A stretch of 64,000 bases of DNA from Termitomyces sp. T153 (taxonomy: Eukaryota; Basidiomycota; Agaricomycetes; Agaricales; Lyophyllaceae): contig JACKQL020000013.1 of the NCBI GenBank assembly GCA_018296165.2, forward strand, positions 310,001-374,000. Direction: 5' to 3'. The translations under genes and the position numbers were made by a program. The notes below the pieces were generated by a model. It did no database searches. It was not told where the DNA came from and saw only the letters and a list, made by a program, of their open reading frames with translations. The stretch's first letter is position 1. Each line of letters opens with the position of its first letter. Positions 24,499 to 37,800 of this stretch are shown one piece after another.

Positions 24499-26896
24499 TC
24501 AGATCAGCAGCAGATTGGGATTCCTCTCGCGTACTGTTTCTCTGAAATCAACGGCTATACCACTAAAATCGCGTTGTTGCCAGACCGCCTCCATCATTAG
24601 CCGTGTTTGCATAAGATTACCAATGCTATCATCGAGATGCTGAAGTCTATTCTTGCAGAAATCTCGTCGGTCGGTATCATCGGTCAAGCTCCCTGCAAGA
24701 CAAATAGGGAATACCAGAGCGCGGTCAACCTCAGAGGGCGTCAATTGATCCAAAAGTCGGACAATTGTTTCTACAGATTCTCGAATCTCTGCTACACCTG
24801 AAAACGGGGATGAGGGTGCTTAGAAATCGTGCTTGTATCTCAGGTACGTACCCGGATTCGCGTTGCTCAGAACGGTGTGTAGAGAGAGCACGGCTGCTTC
24901 GCAGAACAATCTTGACACGAGCTGCCGTGCTTCCTCACTGGGGAACGGGGCGACATGAGGTTCCATGGCCTGTGTCTGAAGCCTGGGATGCAGTGGGGCT
25001 TGATCTGTGTCGCCTAGTCCCCCAGCAACCGTATGGTGCTGACGTAGTCGCCGCTCAATATCGTCGCCTCGCCTTACGAGTTCTCTGAAACTTAATGTTC
25101 CATTGCGCTGTTCACTGGCTTTCCAAGCGGCAAGGTTGAAGACCTCTGCTAAGGCAAGCATGGCTTCATCGGGACACCCTGTCACCCGGTCCATTCGTAA
25201 TGAATGGAGGCCATCAGTATCTCCAACGGCTGGCCAATAGTCTCCTCGCTCGCCAAGGAGACACTTGAGCAATCCGAAGTATTTCGGTGACCGAACACCA
25301 CTGATGCTTGAAAATATGTCTAGCCACTTAAGTACCTGTTAGCCATTACTGCACGCTGCTTTGGACGAGGAGACCCACCAGTGTAACCTTGACTAATAGT
25401 TGCGACGTGGGAGACATGGCATGCAGATGAATGGCTGGATTTTTGTGATTCAGCAGCCCTGTGTGCGTTAGCCAATCGCACATTATGGAGAAGGCTGATT
25501 GCCATTCTCTCAACCCGCCGTCCAATTGGGAATAGCACACGAGATGGAAAGCAGCCATAGCCTCTTCCTCGGTGTAACGATTTCGCATCTGTTTCGACGC
25601 GTTTAGTTGAAAGCATGCTTCTTTGTGAAAGTAAGCGGCATTCGAGTGCTCAGGATTAGGATTTGGCGTTTCTAGTCCCTGCGCAACGCGCATTTGTGTA
25701 TAATGTAAATTAGCTAATGCAGAGACTGCGTTAGACACCGCTCCCCGCGGGTCTTGCAAGATCATCTGCATGTCCGATCAATACTCAGTGATTGTGGAAG
25801 GTGCAGAGTGATTCATTTGTACGCACCGAATATGTCGCATTAGTAAAGAAGTTCCCCGCAAACATAAGCTGGATCTTCCGTACGTGTTCAAAATAGTAGA
25901 TCACATCCTCACTCTGCACAGCATTCTGTCCAGCGATTATCGGAACTGGAGCTGTTGTAGCAGGAGTCAACGGGGACAAATCAAAATCATAACCAGGCGT
26001 TTCTCGCGATGGACCTGGTTGTGGGAAGTCGATAGCCATGTCTGTCATGGTCGATGATGATGATGATATCGGAGTCTCCGACTGCGGATAGTAGAAAGGG
26101 TCTAATGTGCTCAGGGAAGTCTCTGTGTAGAGCGGATCTATCTGCTGTTGGAAGCCTTGATTAGAAACTCCTAACACACAGGTTTATTCAGAGTCAGCCA
26201 TACAGGTAGCACAGCTCTTGTCAAAATCGACATACCGTGGATGCCGGAAACAAGGTTGTGCTCTGAATGTTCTGAACAAACATGTGGATGCTGTTCTTGG
26301 GCATATGTATAGTATTCAGAGAGATCGTAAGGCGATGATGTTCCTGCAACTTGTGCAGAGGGGCGAAGGTATGGATGAGAGCGAATTGGTGTTTGCACCA
26401 TATGACTAGTGTTTTGGTAGAGCTGAGAGGGGCGGGGTTGGCCACGGATGAGACCCGCACGAGTGAGCTGGGCTTTTATTTCAGCTTTGTATCGCTCGAC
26501 TTCTTGCTTGTCCTATCATTGAATCATAGTATGAGGTAACATTTAATGAACTAATTGACAGTGACTTCTTACTCGCATCCATTCTGGACGTCGGGGGCCC
26601 CAGCCAAGGCACTTTATCGTAAGACGTAGGCAAGTCTTGCAAGAGTCGCCTTCGCGCTGTTCATCGCATTTCTGAGTGAAGATGTCATCAGGCACGTCCG
26701 TCACACAGCAGAAAGATCAAAGCAGACTTTTCGTCGTAGCCGACACGTCCTGCGATGAAAGCTCAGGCGGGTGAGGCGAACAAGACGCGAATACCTACCA
26801 GCAACCACCTTTGCTAGCGGATGAGACTCGAGGTTGCTGCTGCCTACTAGGGGAGGCGCGGGTAGTACGGTTGGTTTCATCAGGAACAGGCACCAT
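24499..26896 (-). CDS. Zn2Cys6 fungal-specific transcription factor (copy 1)
   Basis: Eight exons (minus): 26799-26896, 26728-26749, 26573-26671, 26236-26512, 25827-26170, 25379-25765, 24852-25326, 24499-24797; 666 residues. The zinc cluster is C32-x2-C35-x6-C42-x8-C51-x2-C54-x6-C61 (CWTCRLRRK / KCDEQREGDSCKTC / CLGWGPRRPEW). It is assembled across two introns, with a 22-nt exon carrying WTCRLRRK. A Ser/Pro/Gln-rich linker follows, then a helical region (from about residue 280) of the fungal-specific transcription factor type, with motifs such as FHLVCYSQLDGGLREW and WLDIFSSISGVRSPKY. It is presumed nuclear and DNA-binding; target genes are unknown. The exon 7 acceptor at 25326 was preferred over one 9 nt upstream because it restores the family KxTLWLD spacing. 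A paralogue follows in tandem. Confidence 0.88.
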
Positions 26897-27805
26897 GGAG
26901 GTCAGAGATTCCTTGTGAGGAGAGGATGATCGACTTGGCTTGGGTGATGCTTCGTGGCTTCTATAGGCCATTGAGGTGTAAGGAACTATTTTCGCGAAGC
27001 AAGGACACAGAGCAAACTTTTAAGAATACTACTGTCGGAACAGTTTGTGGAACGACAAGACAACGAGCTGACGGGGAAGTAAAAGGCACCGACGTGTATG
27101 AAGGGGAATATAGATATAAAAGGACACGAGTAGCCGCACAGGATGACGGCGTGATGGGGTGTTACCAAGGAAGCGGAGGAGGAGAAAACGGAAAGACGAC
27201 ATTCCTAAGTATGATTTTTTGACTTACGACCGGTGGAAGTAGCTTTCCCTGTCGTTTGATCTTGATCGGCAGATTCCTGTAGATTGTAAATGGCAAATCT
27301 GACTATTAGCAGTTTCGCTTCGTATTCCAGCTTCATCGGACTCTCTCTGCAGGCGACGCGGTTTTCAATTGGCTCCGGCCCATCACTCACATGCTTTGTT
27401 CCATGTTCCCTCACTTTGTTCACTTTTCCCATTTTCTGTCGTTATGTAACCAGCGAACAGCCCGCATCTCCGAGATAACCAGCTGCAGCCATATTCAGCA
27501 GGTGCTTCCATTGATCCTTCTTGTACCTCATTTCAACAACGATCCCACACACAGCTCGTGCGTTGCAATTCTTCAAGTTGCTCAGGTGGCGTTTTGGCTT
27601 CCGTTTATAAGCTTCCGATACAACTGGAATCTTTTTGGCGACGTGTGACGTATTGTACAAACCAGGATAGGGTGTATTAGTAAGTACATGTTAGGAAGGA
27701 AGTATATCAGCGCATGTAAGTGAGACGAGATCGGCAAAACAAGAGATATTACGAGCATTCAAAAAACATATCCAATAATGCTTGCAGAGCATTCCCAGTA
27801 GACAT
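26897..27805. other. Intergenic region between tandem Zn2Cys6 genes
   Basis: 909 bp that should hold the promoter of copy 1 and the 3' UTR of copy 2. No reading frame with family support. Confidence 0.5.
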
Positions 27806-29936
27806 TTAGACAAGAAGTATCTTTGTTCTGGCAAGACCATGTCGCCAATTCACCACCGTGGAGCTGTGCTGTCGTCGAGCCGCATCCCTTTGTTCCCATA
27901 TTTCGTGAAGCAGGTGGCGGATCGAGCCCCCGTTACCAGCACCATCGCCTTCGCGATCTAGTAAGCTTTGAATCAGCTCACGGTGGTCTGGCTGTTCAGA
28001 AAATGCACCGCAAAGGAAGAAGCCAAACACGGTATTGCGCACAATGGACCGTGACATCGTCTGTCCATTGACTTCTGCACTGCACGACGGAGAGCAGTTG
28101 AGGAACTGCATGTAACTGATCGTGTCTTGCACACTCTCTTTGATGTCTTCCACATGAGGATGATCGCCGGACACCACTACTCGAAGGTAGAGGCGAGCAG
28201 ATGCACGGAAGATTTCAGAGGCTAAAGCTCTGCAGCCGTTCATGTTGGTTGCACAATACGGTGGGGAGACTGGTGGTTGTAGATATTCTTCGATTTCTGC
28301 CGCCATCCTAACTAGAGTTGGAATACTGAGGGATTCGTTGGCTAACTGCCGTTGTTTCCAGCAGAATAGATGAGATGTTTCTGCCAAAGCCCAAACGACT
28401 TGATTGTGACAGCCCATGGGCGACATCATAGAAGAAGAGTCTTCTGCGTCGAGCTCCTCTATCTTGGACTGGATAGGGCTGAATAAGCTTCGAATGGCTT
28501 GAAGGAAATGAGGGCTTCTTTGCGTAGTGACAGACGCCAGTACATCGAACCAGATTGATGTCTTGATGATGAAGACATCTTTGGGTGTGCACCTCATTAG
28601 AGCTTCTGCTGGATTGTGATATCTTGAGAATAAGTGGTCCACATAGCGGCACGATGTCTCGAGCCACCATTCCCAGTTTCCACCGCCGCCGTCAAAGAGA
28701 TACGAAGAGATGACGTGAAGAGCTGCCATAGCATCGTCGGATGAATAATCTTGACGATTGAGGAGGTTCTGTATCTCGGCCAGTCGGTACTGAGTATCTG
28801 TGCTCTCGAAAGCACTTGCGTTGGGGTTCTGGAATCGTTGCCAATGAACGGATGAAAGAAGGCTAGCGGCCTCTCTGGCGCGTGACGGTGTATGGGACAT
28901 GACGATCTCACAAATGAGGTCTCGCATGGCAGTATCCGCGAACAGATACTGGGCTTTGACGACGCGCTCTCGGTAATGAGTTAACATCTCGTCTACGACG
29001 TGGGTAATCGTTTGCTCAGGATTTCGAAGAAAGTAGGTGGCGGTGTCATAATCGACTCCCATCATATCTTCAGTGGCGTTGAAGTGGTATAAGGGTCCGA
29101 AAGAACTTGCCAAAGCCGGAGACACAACAAGCGCTAATAAGAACAAGTAATTGAGTACTATATATTACACTGAGATTTACAACATGTTCTTACATAAGTT
29201 ATTATCAACAATAGGGGATAGTTGGTATGGAGAAGTGTCGTGAACAGATTCCTGGGAGAAGGGTGAATGATCTCTGCCAGTGAAAACCGAATATAGATCT
29301 AGAAGTTGTAAGTATTCAAGTCTAGAAAGAAATAATGACGGCGACCGACTTGATGAGATTGCGTATTCTTGACCAGTGCTATATGGATCGCCCCTGATGC
29401 TCGAAATCATATGATGGGGTCGAGAGGTGTCTGTGAGGGAGAGAGTGGGCGTTGGTGGGCTCTCAGACGACTCGCTATATTCTTCTGCTCTGAGGTGGAG
29501 GGTAGGACTCTCAGTCTCAGCCCCACGAGGGCCAGTACCAGAATGACCTTTGATCATCCCTTGACTGGCGAGAAATATCTTGATCTTTTCACGGACTTCA
29601 GCGACATTGCGGCTTTCCTGTGTGGCGCACAACCGCTGTCAGACAACATCAGACAGGAACAGTGTATCCTTTACTCTAAGCCATTCTGGACGTTTCGCGC
29701 CGAAACCAAGGCACTCGAGTCTGAGGCGAATGCAGGTCATGCAACGACCATGACCGTCAGGTCGTTCATCACACTTCTGAGTAAGCACGAGGTCGTGAGA
29801 TAACGAGTGGGCGTCTAGGCGCTCGACAAACCTTTCTACGAATCCTACACGTATAGCAACCAGACTTGGCACGGACAGCGCCCTTCTGTTTTGGGACGCC
29901 CCGCTTGGAGTTTGAAGAGGACTTGACAACAGGCAT
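27806..29936 (-). CDS. Zn2Cys6 fungal-specific transcription factor (copy 2)
   Basis: Four exons (minus): 29832-29936, 29675-29776, 29194-29635, 27806-29133; 658 residues. The zinc cluster is C27-x2-C30-x6-C37-x9-C47-x2-C50-x6-C57 (GCYTCRIRRK / KCDERPDGHGRCMTC / CLGFGAKRPEW). A Ser/Thr-rich linker is followed by a long helical activation/regulatory domain with WFDVLASVTTQRSPHFLQAI, which aligns with WLDIFSSISGVRSPKY of copy 1. An intron interrupts both genes at the same place, between the paired lysines (RRK|KCDE). Same orientation and architecture with low overall identity indicate an old tandem duplication. Binding site and regulon are unknown. Confidence 0.88.
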
Positions 29937-30894
29937 GAACAATAGCGTTGGAAAAGATGGATCACACAGTGGCTCGGACAGATTGGAGCAAGGACGTTGA
30001 TAGCAAGTAGGTTGGGATTAAACTCGCAAAGGTAGGAGGGTGGCAGCAGGCACAAATCCTACAGCCATGGAAAGGGTATAAGTACAGATAGATCGTCGAA
30101 TGGCTGAAAAGTAATAGAGTGGGAAACAAAGCTGATGGCCGTAAATTTCTTTGAACAAATGACAGCTGGTCTCCGGGGGCCCACAAGATTGTGCTCGCAC
30201 ATATCCCCACGCCGATGTTGCCGCATTCAGCGTAACTGGAGAACTCTATCGCCATGAGGCAGATCTAATACAATTGCTTCCCGACCCCAGCTCTGCCAGA
30301 TGTCCAACGCCCTGCAGCTGCGCCACATCACCAGGCTGCCTCGTTGCATCCATGAGTATCTCCATTCCATGGTCCTGAATAATCTTTGCCTTAGTTTCAA
30401 CGATACCGCCGGTCGCGACTTCGGGATCTCTGTTCGTTGATTTGCTTCCATTTGCCACACCTTTGCGTTCGGCTTCTCATGTGGTTTCCGAACCAGTCTC
30501 TGTGCTCACACGCTATTGGCGGAAACGGCGGAAATGAAGCCGAAGTAGAAGAGGAAGCAGTCACAGCACGCATAGCACTAGCTACTTTACACTGCACAAA
30601 ACGGCCCGCACAATCCATACAACACATTGATACATTGACTATAGAGGGAAAAAGACATGACTACAATGACAAGAATGGCGTCCGAGAAAGAATCAAGGTT
30701 CGCGGGAAAGAATCATATGGTGGTAGACGACACAAAGTACAACTCTTGGTATAAGCAAGATATTTGAATCTATGTAGGGCCGACCTAGAACGCCCTTCTC
30801 GGAAATTACCCTAACTCCGGGTGTACTGATACCTTTGGTCTTGATATCATGTCCAACAGCGGACGGATGGGGTTCAGCATTCTGTGAAGACATC
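29937..30894. other. Intergenic region, 958 bp
   Basis: Upstream of Zn2Cys6 copy 2 and downstream of the PH-domain gene. Short overlapping frames at 30227-30760 on both strands lack any recognisable domain or splice-supported extension. Confidence 0.5.
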
Positions 30895-32314
30895 TTAAGA
30901 GGGCACTCCGGACCGTCGGGCGATGAGCGCGCGAATTGACCCCAACCACTTGATCTCATCTTCTTCACTTGGTGCGCAAAGTAGCAAAGTCCGTTTCGTG
31001 GTGACAATCTTGAAGGTATGAGCACTCTGGGGCGAATCGGCTTCAGATGAGGGAGATGCTGATACTATCGATGAAGAAAGGCTTGTAGGATTACGATTGG
31101 AAGGCAGATCGAATTCCAATGCATCCACAATTTGGGACAAGGAGAACTGTCGGTGAGGTCTGGTGTCCTAGCCATACATTAATCAATAACACCGACAGTA
31201 AATAGTTGAATAACATACCATATGACTACCAGAGTAGACTAGCTTTTCTTCAGATAGGATGAACCACCGTTTCCGCCAATTACGACGCTTTGAGCCGCAC
31301 TTCATAAGATAACCAGAGAGAACGACCTTTGATGAGGGATCTTTTGAGATAGTTCCCTGCGGCTTGGACGGCGACAACGGTAGTCGATTCTGGGGCGAAA
31401 CTGAGAGTACGCGCTGTCTACTGGGCGATGCATCTTCTGAATCGGACGACGTGACGTTGTAAGCGCGCGCACTGTTGGTAGGGGAGGAAGGGGTGATTGG
31501 AGGAATGAGGTTTGACGCAGATTGTTGAGTTGGGGTGGGAATGGCGATGGGTGTTGATGCAGAGTTTTGGGTTGAGGTACCCGTCAGAGCTAGTCTCGCA
31601 TCTTCGATCGCCTGAACCCATTCTTGCACCTCACCAGGCGTCTGGGCTTGCAAATAGAACGTCCTGACGGGAGAGACAAGCCCAAATGTGTTGTCATGTC
31701 GCTTCAGGGTCACTTGTGTACATGAGTGGATGTCAGAAAGCTCGAGAAGTTTGAGGAGCTGATACTCGGCAGAATTTTTGTAGTACGCCAGATGAGCAGG
31801 ACGTAATACGAACCACCGTTTCTTCCACGTCTATGAAGCGACATGAGTATGAGCGGAATGACATGTACAGCCTCATCCTCACCTTTCGGCGCTCACCCTT
31901 CTTCCACAGATACCCAGATTTGATCACACCTTCTTCCAAGTTTTGGCGCTGGGCTCTAATGTCAGCAGATTTCCAGCCATCCTCTTCCTCATCTTCTTCC
32001 GAATCCTCTCCACTTCCGGACCTGTGTTCAGCGATGGATGAAAGTGGAGGCATAGAGGAACCGGGGTGTAGGTTGCTACTCAATCCCTGAGCTGATGAAG
32101 TCATCAGGCTGGGTGTCAGGATGGAATCTGAGTCTGACTCCGTGCTCGAAATCGGGGCATCGGTTGAGACTGTGGGGGGCTAATAGCGACCACGTCAGAT
32201 AGAGCATCAGTTGATTGACGTTCGACAGACCTTGGCGCTCCTAGCCACTGAGTGCACAGAGAGCTTTCGATGAATTTCTTGAGGTGAAGGTGGGGCGACG
32301 GAGGGCATAGTCAT
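30895..32314 (-). CDS. Double PH-domain protein
   Basis: Four exons (minus): 32231-32314, 31883-32179, 31219-31830, 30895-31167; 421 residues. An acidic, Ser-rich N-terminus (GEDSEEDEEEDGW) precedes PH domain 1 (about 112-215: SGYLWKKGERRK, TWKKRWFVLRP, FYLQAQTPGEVQEWVQAI). A Ser/Pro/Thr-rich linker leads to PH domain 2 (about 295-415: SGYLMKCGSKRRNWRKRWFIL ... LLLCAPSEEDEIKWLGSI). Both have the closing helix Trp and the KxGxLxK, RWF signatures. The arrangement resembles fungal tandem-PH phosphoinositide adaptors; no catalytic domain is present. The likely place of action is a membrane rich in phosphoinositides, but the partner is unknown. The start is the first ATG of the first supported exon, and a further 5' exon is possible. 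Confidence 0.85.
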
Positions 32315-32791
32315 CCCAGAGGTCGATGATGAGATCGTCTGTACGACTGGTCGCAGTAGTGGTGTAAGTCTAACTCCACTCAGTTCACAGTCCGGTCAAT
32401 TATATCCCCCGGGTGGCCATCTGTGACAGACTGGTCATGGCACGTTCGCGACTTGGCTTCCATTGTTTCCTCTCCGTTCCTTGTTGCAGCCCAATTGTGA
32501 TAATTATAAACTCTCCGGGAGACCATATGCTGAAGAATGTTCAAAATACATTGTATACATACTTCATTTTTGTACTGGAAAAGTCCGCCAGACAATCGAC
32601 TACATTATATCGTCAGGCAAAATTCGCGCTGTGGTGGCGCCCACAATGGCTCATTAGCAGTGCTAAAATGAAAAGCTCCGGAGGGGGCCTTGGTGCCAAC
32701 TCAGCGATCGTGTCTATTTGAGCGGAGCTTTATCGATTAACACCATTGATTTTAACCTTCATCGATCATCCTGCATTCATCGCAATTCATC
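32315..32791. promoter_or_regulatory. Divergent promoter region, PH gene and ACB1
   Basis: 477 bp between two divergent starts. Pyrimidine-rich sequence with repeated CATC steps precedes the ACB1 ATG. No TATA box is evident. Confidence 0.4.
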
Positions 32792-33310
32792 ATGAGCAAG
32801 GCAAAATTCGAGAAAGCCGCCCAAATCATCCAGAGCCTTCCTAAGGATGGCCCAATCAAGCCTACTACCGATGATCAACTCTATGTACGCTAATCAGTCT
32901 GCAATCTGCGTTTCGGGACGTGTTGATATCTCTTTGACAGTTCTACAAGTATTATAAACAGGGTAATTATCATCTTGTCTTCATGGATACAGAAACTTGA
33001 AAGAACATAGCGACGGTGGGAGACAACACTACTTCTCGTCCTGGACTCTTGGATTTCACGGGCAAGGCAAAATGGTCGGTCATCTTATCTATTGAACTGA
33101 TGTCGACTCCGATCACGCTTCTTCAGGGATGCATGGACAGAGGTCAAGGGCACCTCCACAGAAGAGGCATATGCCAAATACGTTCAAAGGTTGTTGGAGG
33201 AAAGTCGTGCATCATTTCCTTTTGTTCCACTTTTGATTGTCGTACAGATCCTCAACAATGTCGGCGACGAAGAATGCAAGAAGTACATTGCTGAAATTGA
33301 GGCCGCCTAA
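32792..33310 (+). CDS. ACB1: Acyl-CoA-binding protein
   Basis: Four exons: 32792-32884, 32941-32962, 33011-33074, 33127-33310; 120 residues as read. The ACBP signature is clear: FEKAAQIIQSLP, DDQLYFYKYYKQ (exon 2 is only 22 nt), ATVGDNTTSRPGLLDFTGKA, WDAWTEVKGTSTEEAYAKYV and a C-terminal KKYIAEIEAA. ACBP binds long-chain acyl-CoA in the cytosol, buffers the pool made by FAS and feeds lipid synthesis. Family members are normally about 100-105 residues. The extra length comes from 48 nt (about 33197-33244) that look like an intron, with a T-rich tract and a CAG end, but start with GA rather than GT. Removing them would give a normal 104-residue protein. Confidence 0.92.
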
Positions 33311-34893
33311 TGTACCTCTTTCACGATGCGTCTTTAGAATTCAGTAAATGAATGCAAGACTGTTCTATTATGTCCGTTTCGTGCACAGCAATGGCTCAGT
33401 GGTCCATCAGTAAGTAAATCCACTCGTTCGGTTGAGGTGAAGATAATTATGACTTGATGCTGTTTGCGGGCGCTTAACAGCCATCCTGGCTTCTTGTGGG
33501 GTTCTGGGCGTCCTGTAGTGAGACCCTGGACACTCTGACTCTTATAGTAATACATGCTTCCATTAGCTCCACCTAGAGATTCGTGTACGGCATTGTTCTG
33601 TTGGCAGTGCTCACAAAACTAACCAATTACTTCAGCTTAGATGGTTGGATTGCAACAATCTGTTTCAAACAGTGGGGATTGGCCCAAGGTACCCAGTCAA
33701 TAATCATTGTTGGCTTTGTTCAAGATCTGCGGACACAATTGGACTGACCTAACAAGAGGCAAAATCTGGTTCCCCGAGAGGTCACTGCCTCAGCGTCGAA
33801 GACCATCCAGAAGCTGCATATGAACTCATCTTTTCAACGTGTTCGTAGAATTGGCCTTCGATGCACAGCATATTTTCCCTTATTTTCCCTTGCATTTCCT
33901 CTTTGTGTGAGCCCAAAAGTACACATCCAGGCAGACTCAGCGACCTAGCACTCCATCAGCTCAGTTTCCCCCGACGGATGAATTTACTTCTCTCCTATAT
34001 CAGATCTATCATTCGGCAGACATGCCGATATCCACCACATTCCTATGGTTGCATTCAATCTAACTAAATTGATGCCTCCATGACCCAGGCTCTCATACCA
34101 ATCACTCAAAATACAAGTCATTCGGATCTCGCTAGTATCACATATAGATCCAATTTTCCGTCGACTCACCTCGTTCTGAAAGACGAGACGAATGCTGTCG
34201 GCCTGTAGCTATTCTTGATATTGTTTAAATGGTTATGGGTGATTCCCGTGCTGATTACACGATGTCTGATTCCAGAAGATCGTGAATGCGAATGACGCTT
34301 CCCGTATATGAACTCATCTAATGTGGAAAGCTCACGTCCAGTGCCGCCTCTGCCTCGCGTAGTGGTTTATATTTACCAAAGGACTTCAAGGGACTAACCG
34401 AAAACAACGTTATATTTGTCGTTGCACAGTAAGGTCCATCCTAATCGTGGCAATGCCGAGAGGAAAGCGCCAAACAAGGTTAAGATTCTGTCGTGTGTAT
34501 TGATGCTGTGAAGGTCACATGCATATAGTATGACGAGGATGAATCGGCGGCCAGGAAAGTTGGCCGACTGTCTCATTGATGCTTGCGCGCGTTGCTTAGC
34601 TCGAGGCCCCCTGGATAAATTTCACTGATGTGAAAACAAAGAGATGAGCATGTACATACTACTTCTTCAGTGATTTCCTTAGGTCATATCAAAAAGGATG
34701 CTCGTGAATCCACGACTGATGATTCTGAAGGGATCAGATGTAATAGATAAAGAGCATTTGGGAAATCAGAGAAACCCGAATCATGATTGGCATTCAGGAA
34801 ATCAGAGGAAAATAGACTGATAACGTATGTGGATCCCTCGATGCGCCATACATATTGTGATGGTCGTACATGGACCAATGGGTCCACATCAGT
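33311..34893. other. 1.6-kb convergent intergenic region
   Basis: Between the 3' ends of ACB1 and the kelch gene. Only short frames without family support; no RNA gene or repeat recognised. Confidence 0.5.
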
Positions 34894-37800
34894 TCAAGAA
34901 GCACCATGATCTGATGAAAACTGTCCGTTATCAGGATTTGCTACAAACAAAGTTGCCCGGGGTATGAGACCATAATTGACAGGCTGCCCAGTCACACTCT
35001 CCCGTTGTTTTGAATGCAGTGGTATCTGGTTTTTAGATAAGAGTTCACGTCGTTCAAATCTTGCCGCAACGGTCGCCTCATAATTCGGGCAGGAAGTAGA
35101 AGGATAGACAACAGGAACATCTGACGATGATGTTGAGTCCGTCGGCTGGTGATGACCTTGATGAGAAAATGAATCGACATAACTCATCGATGTGAACAAT
35201 TGCTCATGGGCCGTATCAACCCCACGTCCCTCGTGCAAGCATGTTCTCGGTCGAGTCTCAATGGATAAGTCGGTTGTTGAAGTGCTCGCCGTGTGTCGGC
35301 TGTCTGATCGCACTAGATGAGCGACGTCCATGGTGCGAGCCATCTTTTCAATCGCTTCCGTGTCGGCAGTTCTCACAGAAGACTGAGATTTGTTGTGACC
35401 TCCTTGTAGCATTGAAACGTGGGGTGGCACTCTATTCGAGGGCCTTGTTTCATCGGAGGAGTCTGATGGTTGTCCGTCTACTGATCCAATGCGCATACTC
35501 TCTTGTATAGCGTCCAGGCGCGGGAGAGGGTTTGGATCTCTGAAAGCAAATGTACTCTTTGAGGCGCTGCTTGATCGGCGATCTAGAAAACTTGTCTTTG
35601 CAAAACGAGACCACCAGGAGTCGCTACGCTTTACAAAAGTGGAAGTACCGACAGCCGAAGACAACGGAAGTAAAGATTTTGGAGGAAGGTCGAAGGTATG
35701 TGATGTGATACTCGAGATGGTATCAAATGGGCCATTGTGCGATGTAGCATGAGAGACAAAGTTCGAGGTCTCGTTATGAGTAGTATGTGACAAGGTCTCA
35801 ATCAGCGGGATAAGCGGATGTTTGTCTTGCGATAGAGGAATAATCGTTCTGAGAGTTGATAATTGTTGGGATATAGGATGAAAATATGGTTGGTTCGTTA
35901 CGCAGCCGCGTTCATCATCATGATCATCGTAAACATCTTGAAGGGGATCAGTAAACGGATCAGGATATCTCTTTTGGTTTGTGTAACTCCGCTGACTTGT
36001 CTCATGTAGCTGAAGAGCTTCCCCATTACTAGCTTCTCCCTCCATTATGAGAGCAGCATCGTCTACAAAAGTATTAGGATTCTCTCTCCACGAGATGTTT
36101 CCCATACTGCCGGTGAGGCTGGGCTCACGGCTTCTTTTTAAGGAGGGTATGAGACTTCTCAAAGACCATGTACGGTCCACAGCGCCTTCCCGATCCCCAT
36201 TGCTGTGCCATAGAGTAAAATCCCTAGTGTCCTCATCAGCAAGCATGTCTTTCCTCTTGGGGACATGCCTCAGGATCCTTGTCCCAAGGCCAAAGGTTGC
36301 TGCCAGCCCAACAGTATCAAAGATGCCAAAGTCCCATCCATGGTGACTTCTGAAGGTTCGTGAATGATGGAAACCAGCAGCAGGGATACTACTGGCTAGA
36401 TGTTCGCTTTCGTCGTCATGATAGTTATCGGTTTCCCCAAGAGCTCGGAAGTCCCGGCGACCATCTGCATGGCGCCGCCTGATATAGTATATAATGGCGA
36501 CGGCAATCACTACAAGGCTGAGTAGGCCCAACACAGAACCAACAGCAATCCCAATGATCTTATGGCTGGAGTCTTGATTTGAACCATTAGTACCTCCTTC
36601 CCCGAGGTCACCAGAATTCGGACCAGTTGTTTTAGTAGGAGAGGCAGCAGAGGAATTGCGGACAGTCGATGGCCCAGCAGGCTCTGGATGTTTAGAAATC
36701 TCGGAAGGGTTTGCGAAAGTTTGAGTTGGAGACGATGGATCGGAAGAAGGCGGAGTGAAGATGGATTCAAAGGCACCAGTGTTGGTATTAAAGATACGCA
36801 TGACAATCGGTGATGGTTTATCGTTCCCGTAACCTTGAGAAAAATAATTTGGTTCGGTTAGTATAAGAACCGACAGCAGAAACGCGTACCAAAAGAAAAA
36901 ATGACTTGATCCCCTGATGACACAGCAAGATGGTCCCGCAATGCACCGAGTTGTGACAATGCTTCAACCTGCGTCCAAAGCATAGGGTCTTTGGAAGTAT
37001 CAAGAATCCATCCATCCTCAAAATTGGTTTGTAGGCGAGCGTCGCTTCCACCGTGAATCAGTACTCTACCGTTTGAAATTGTTGTTGCTGCAAACGCCCT
37101 ACGAGGAGAAGGCAGAGATAGATTGGAAACGCGAGCCATTGACCAGAAGGATGACGACTGAGGACTATCAAGCGTCCAAATTGTTGAAAACTGCAGCAAT
37201 CCGCCTGATGCCTGGCTATAGCCCCCAAAAACCAATAAACGTCCACCTGGCAGGATTACTGATGCGTGACCGGTGATCATAGGGGGCGCATTGTCGGATG
37301 GAAGGAGGGCAAACGAAGGTCTGGTGGGATCAAAGATATAATTTTGGGAGAAGGCGATGCCTGAGTCATCTGCTTTTTCCCCTCCGATAACATAGACATT
37401 TCCTATATTCGTAGTTGTAGCTGAGTGATGGATACGTCGAATGGGTTCGCCAGCCCAAGCAACGGGTTCTAATGTCCAAGAAAGTTCTAAAAAATCATCC
37501 AGCTCGACCAAATAGGCGGAATCAGCCACGTCAGTAAGCACAGTAGGCGAGCTGGGATCAGGTTTTCCGCCAAAAAGAAGTAAATGTGTACTATTGAAAG
37601 CTGAAAGGGTATGCCATGAAAGAGCAGGTCCCTTTGCGCTAGACGGATCCGAAGACGCTTTACTAAGAAGTTGCCATGGAGGCGATGAAATGCTGAACGA
37701 AGAAGCGAGCGATAGATATAGAATGTCATTGTTGTTTGGTGCAGAAGTATATCCATACGAGTTGTACGGGTCGGTTTTGCCACCATGAACGAGCAACGCG

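Noticed and set aside
30227..30760. Overlapping small frames on both strands
   Set aside because: Composition not gene-like, no domain, no consistent exon chain.
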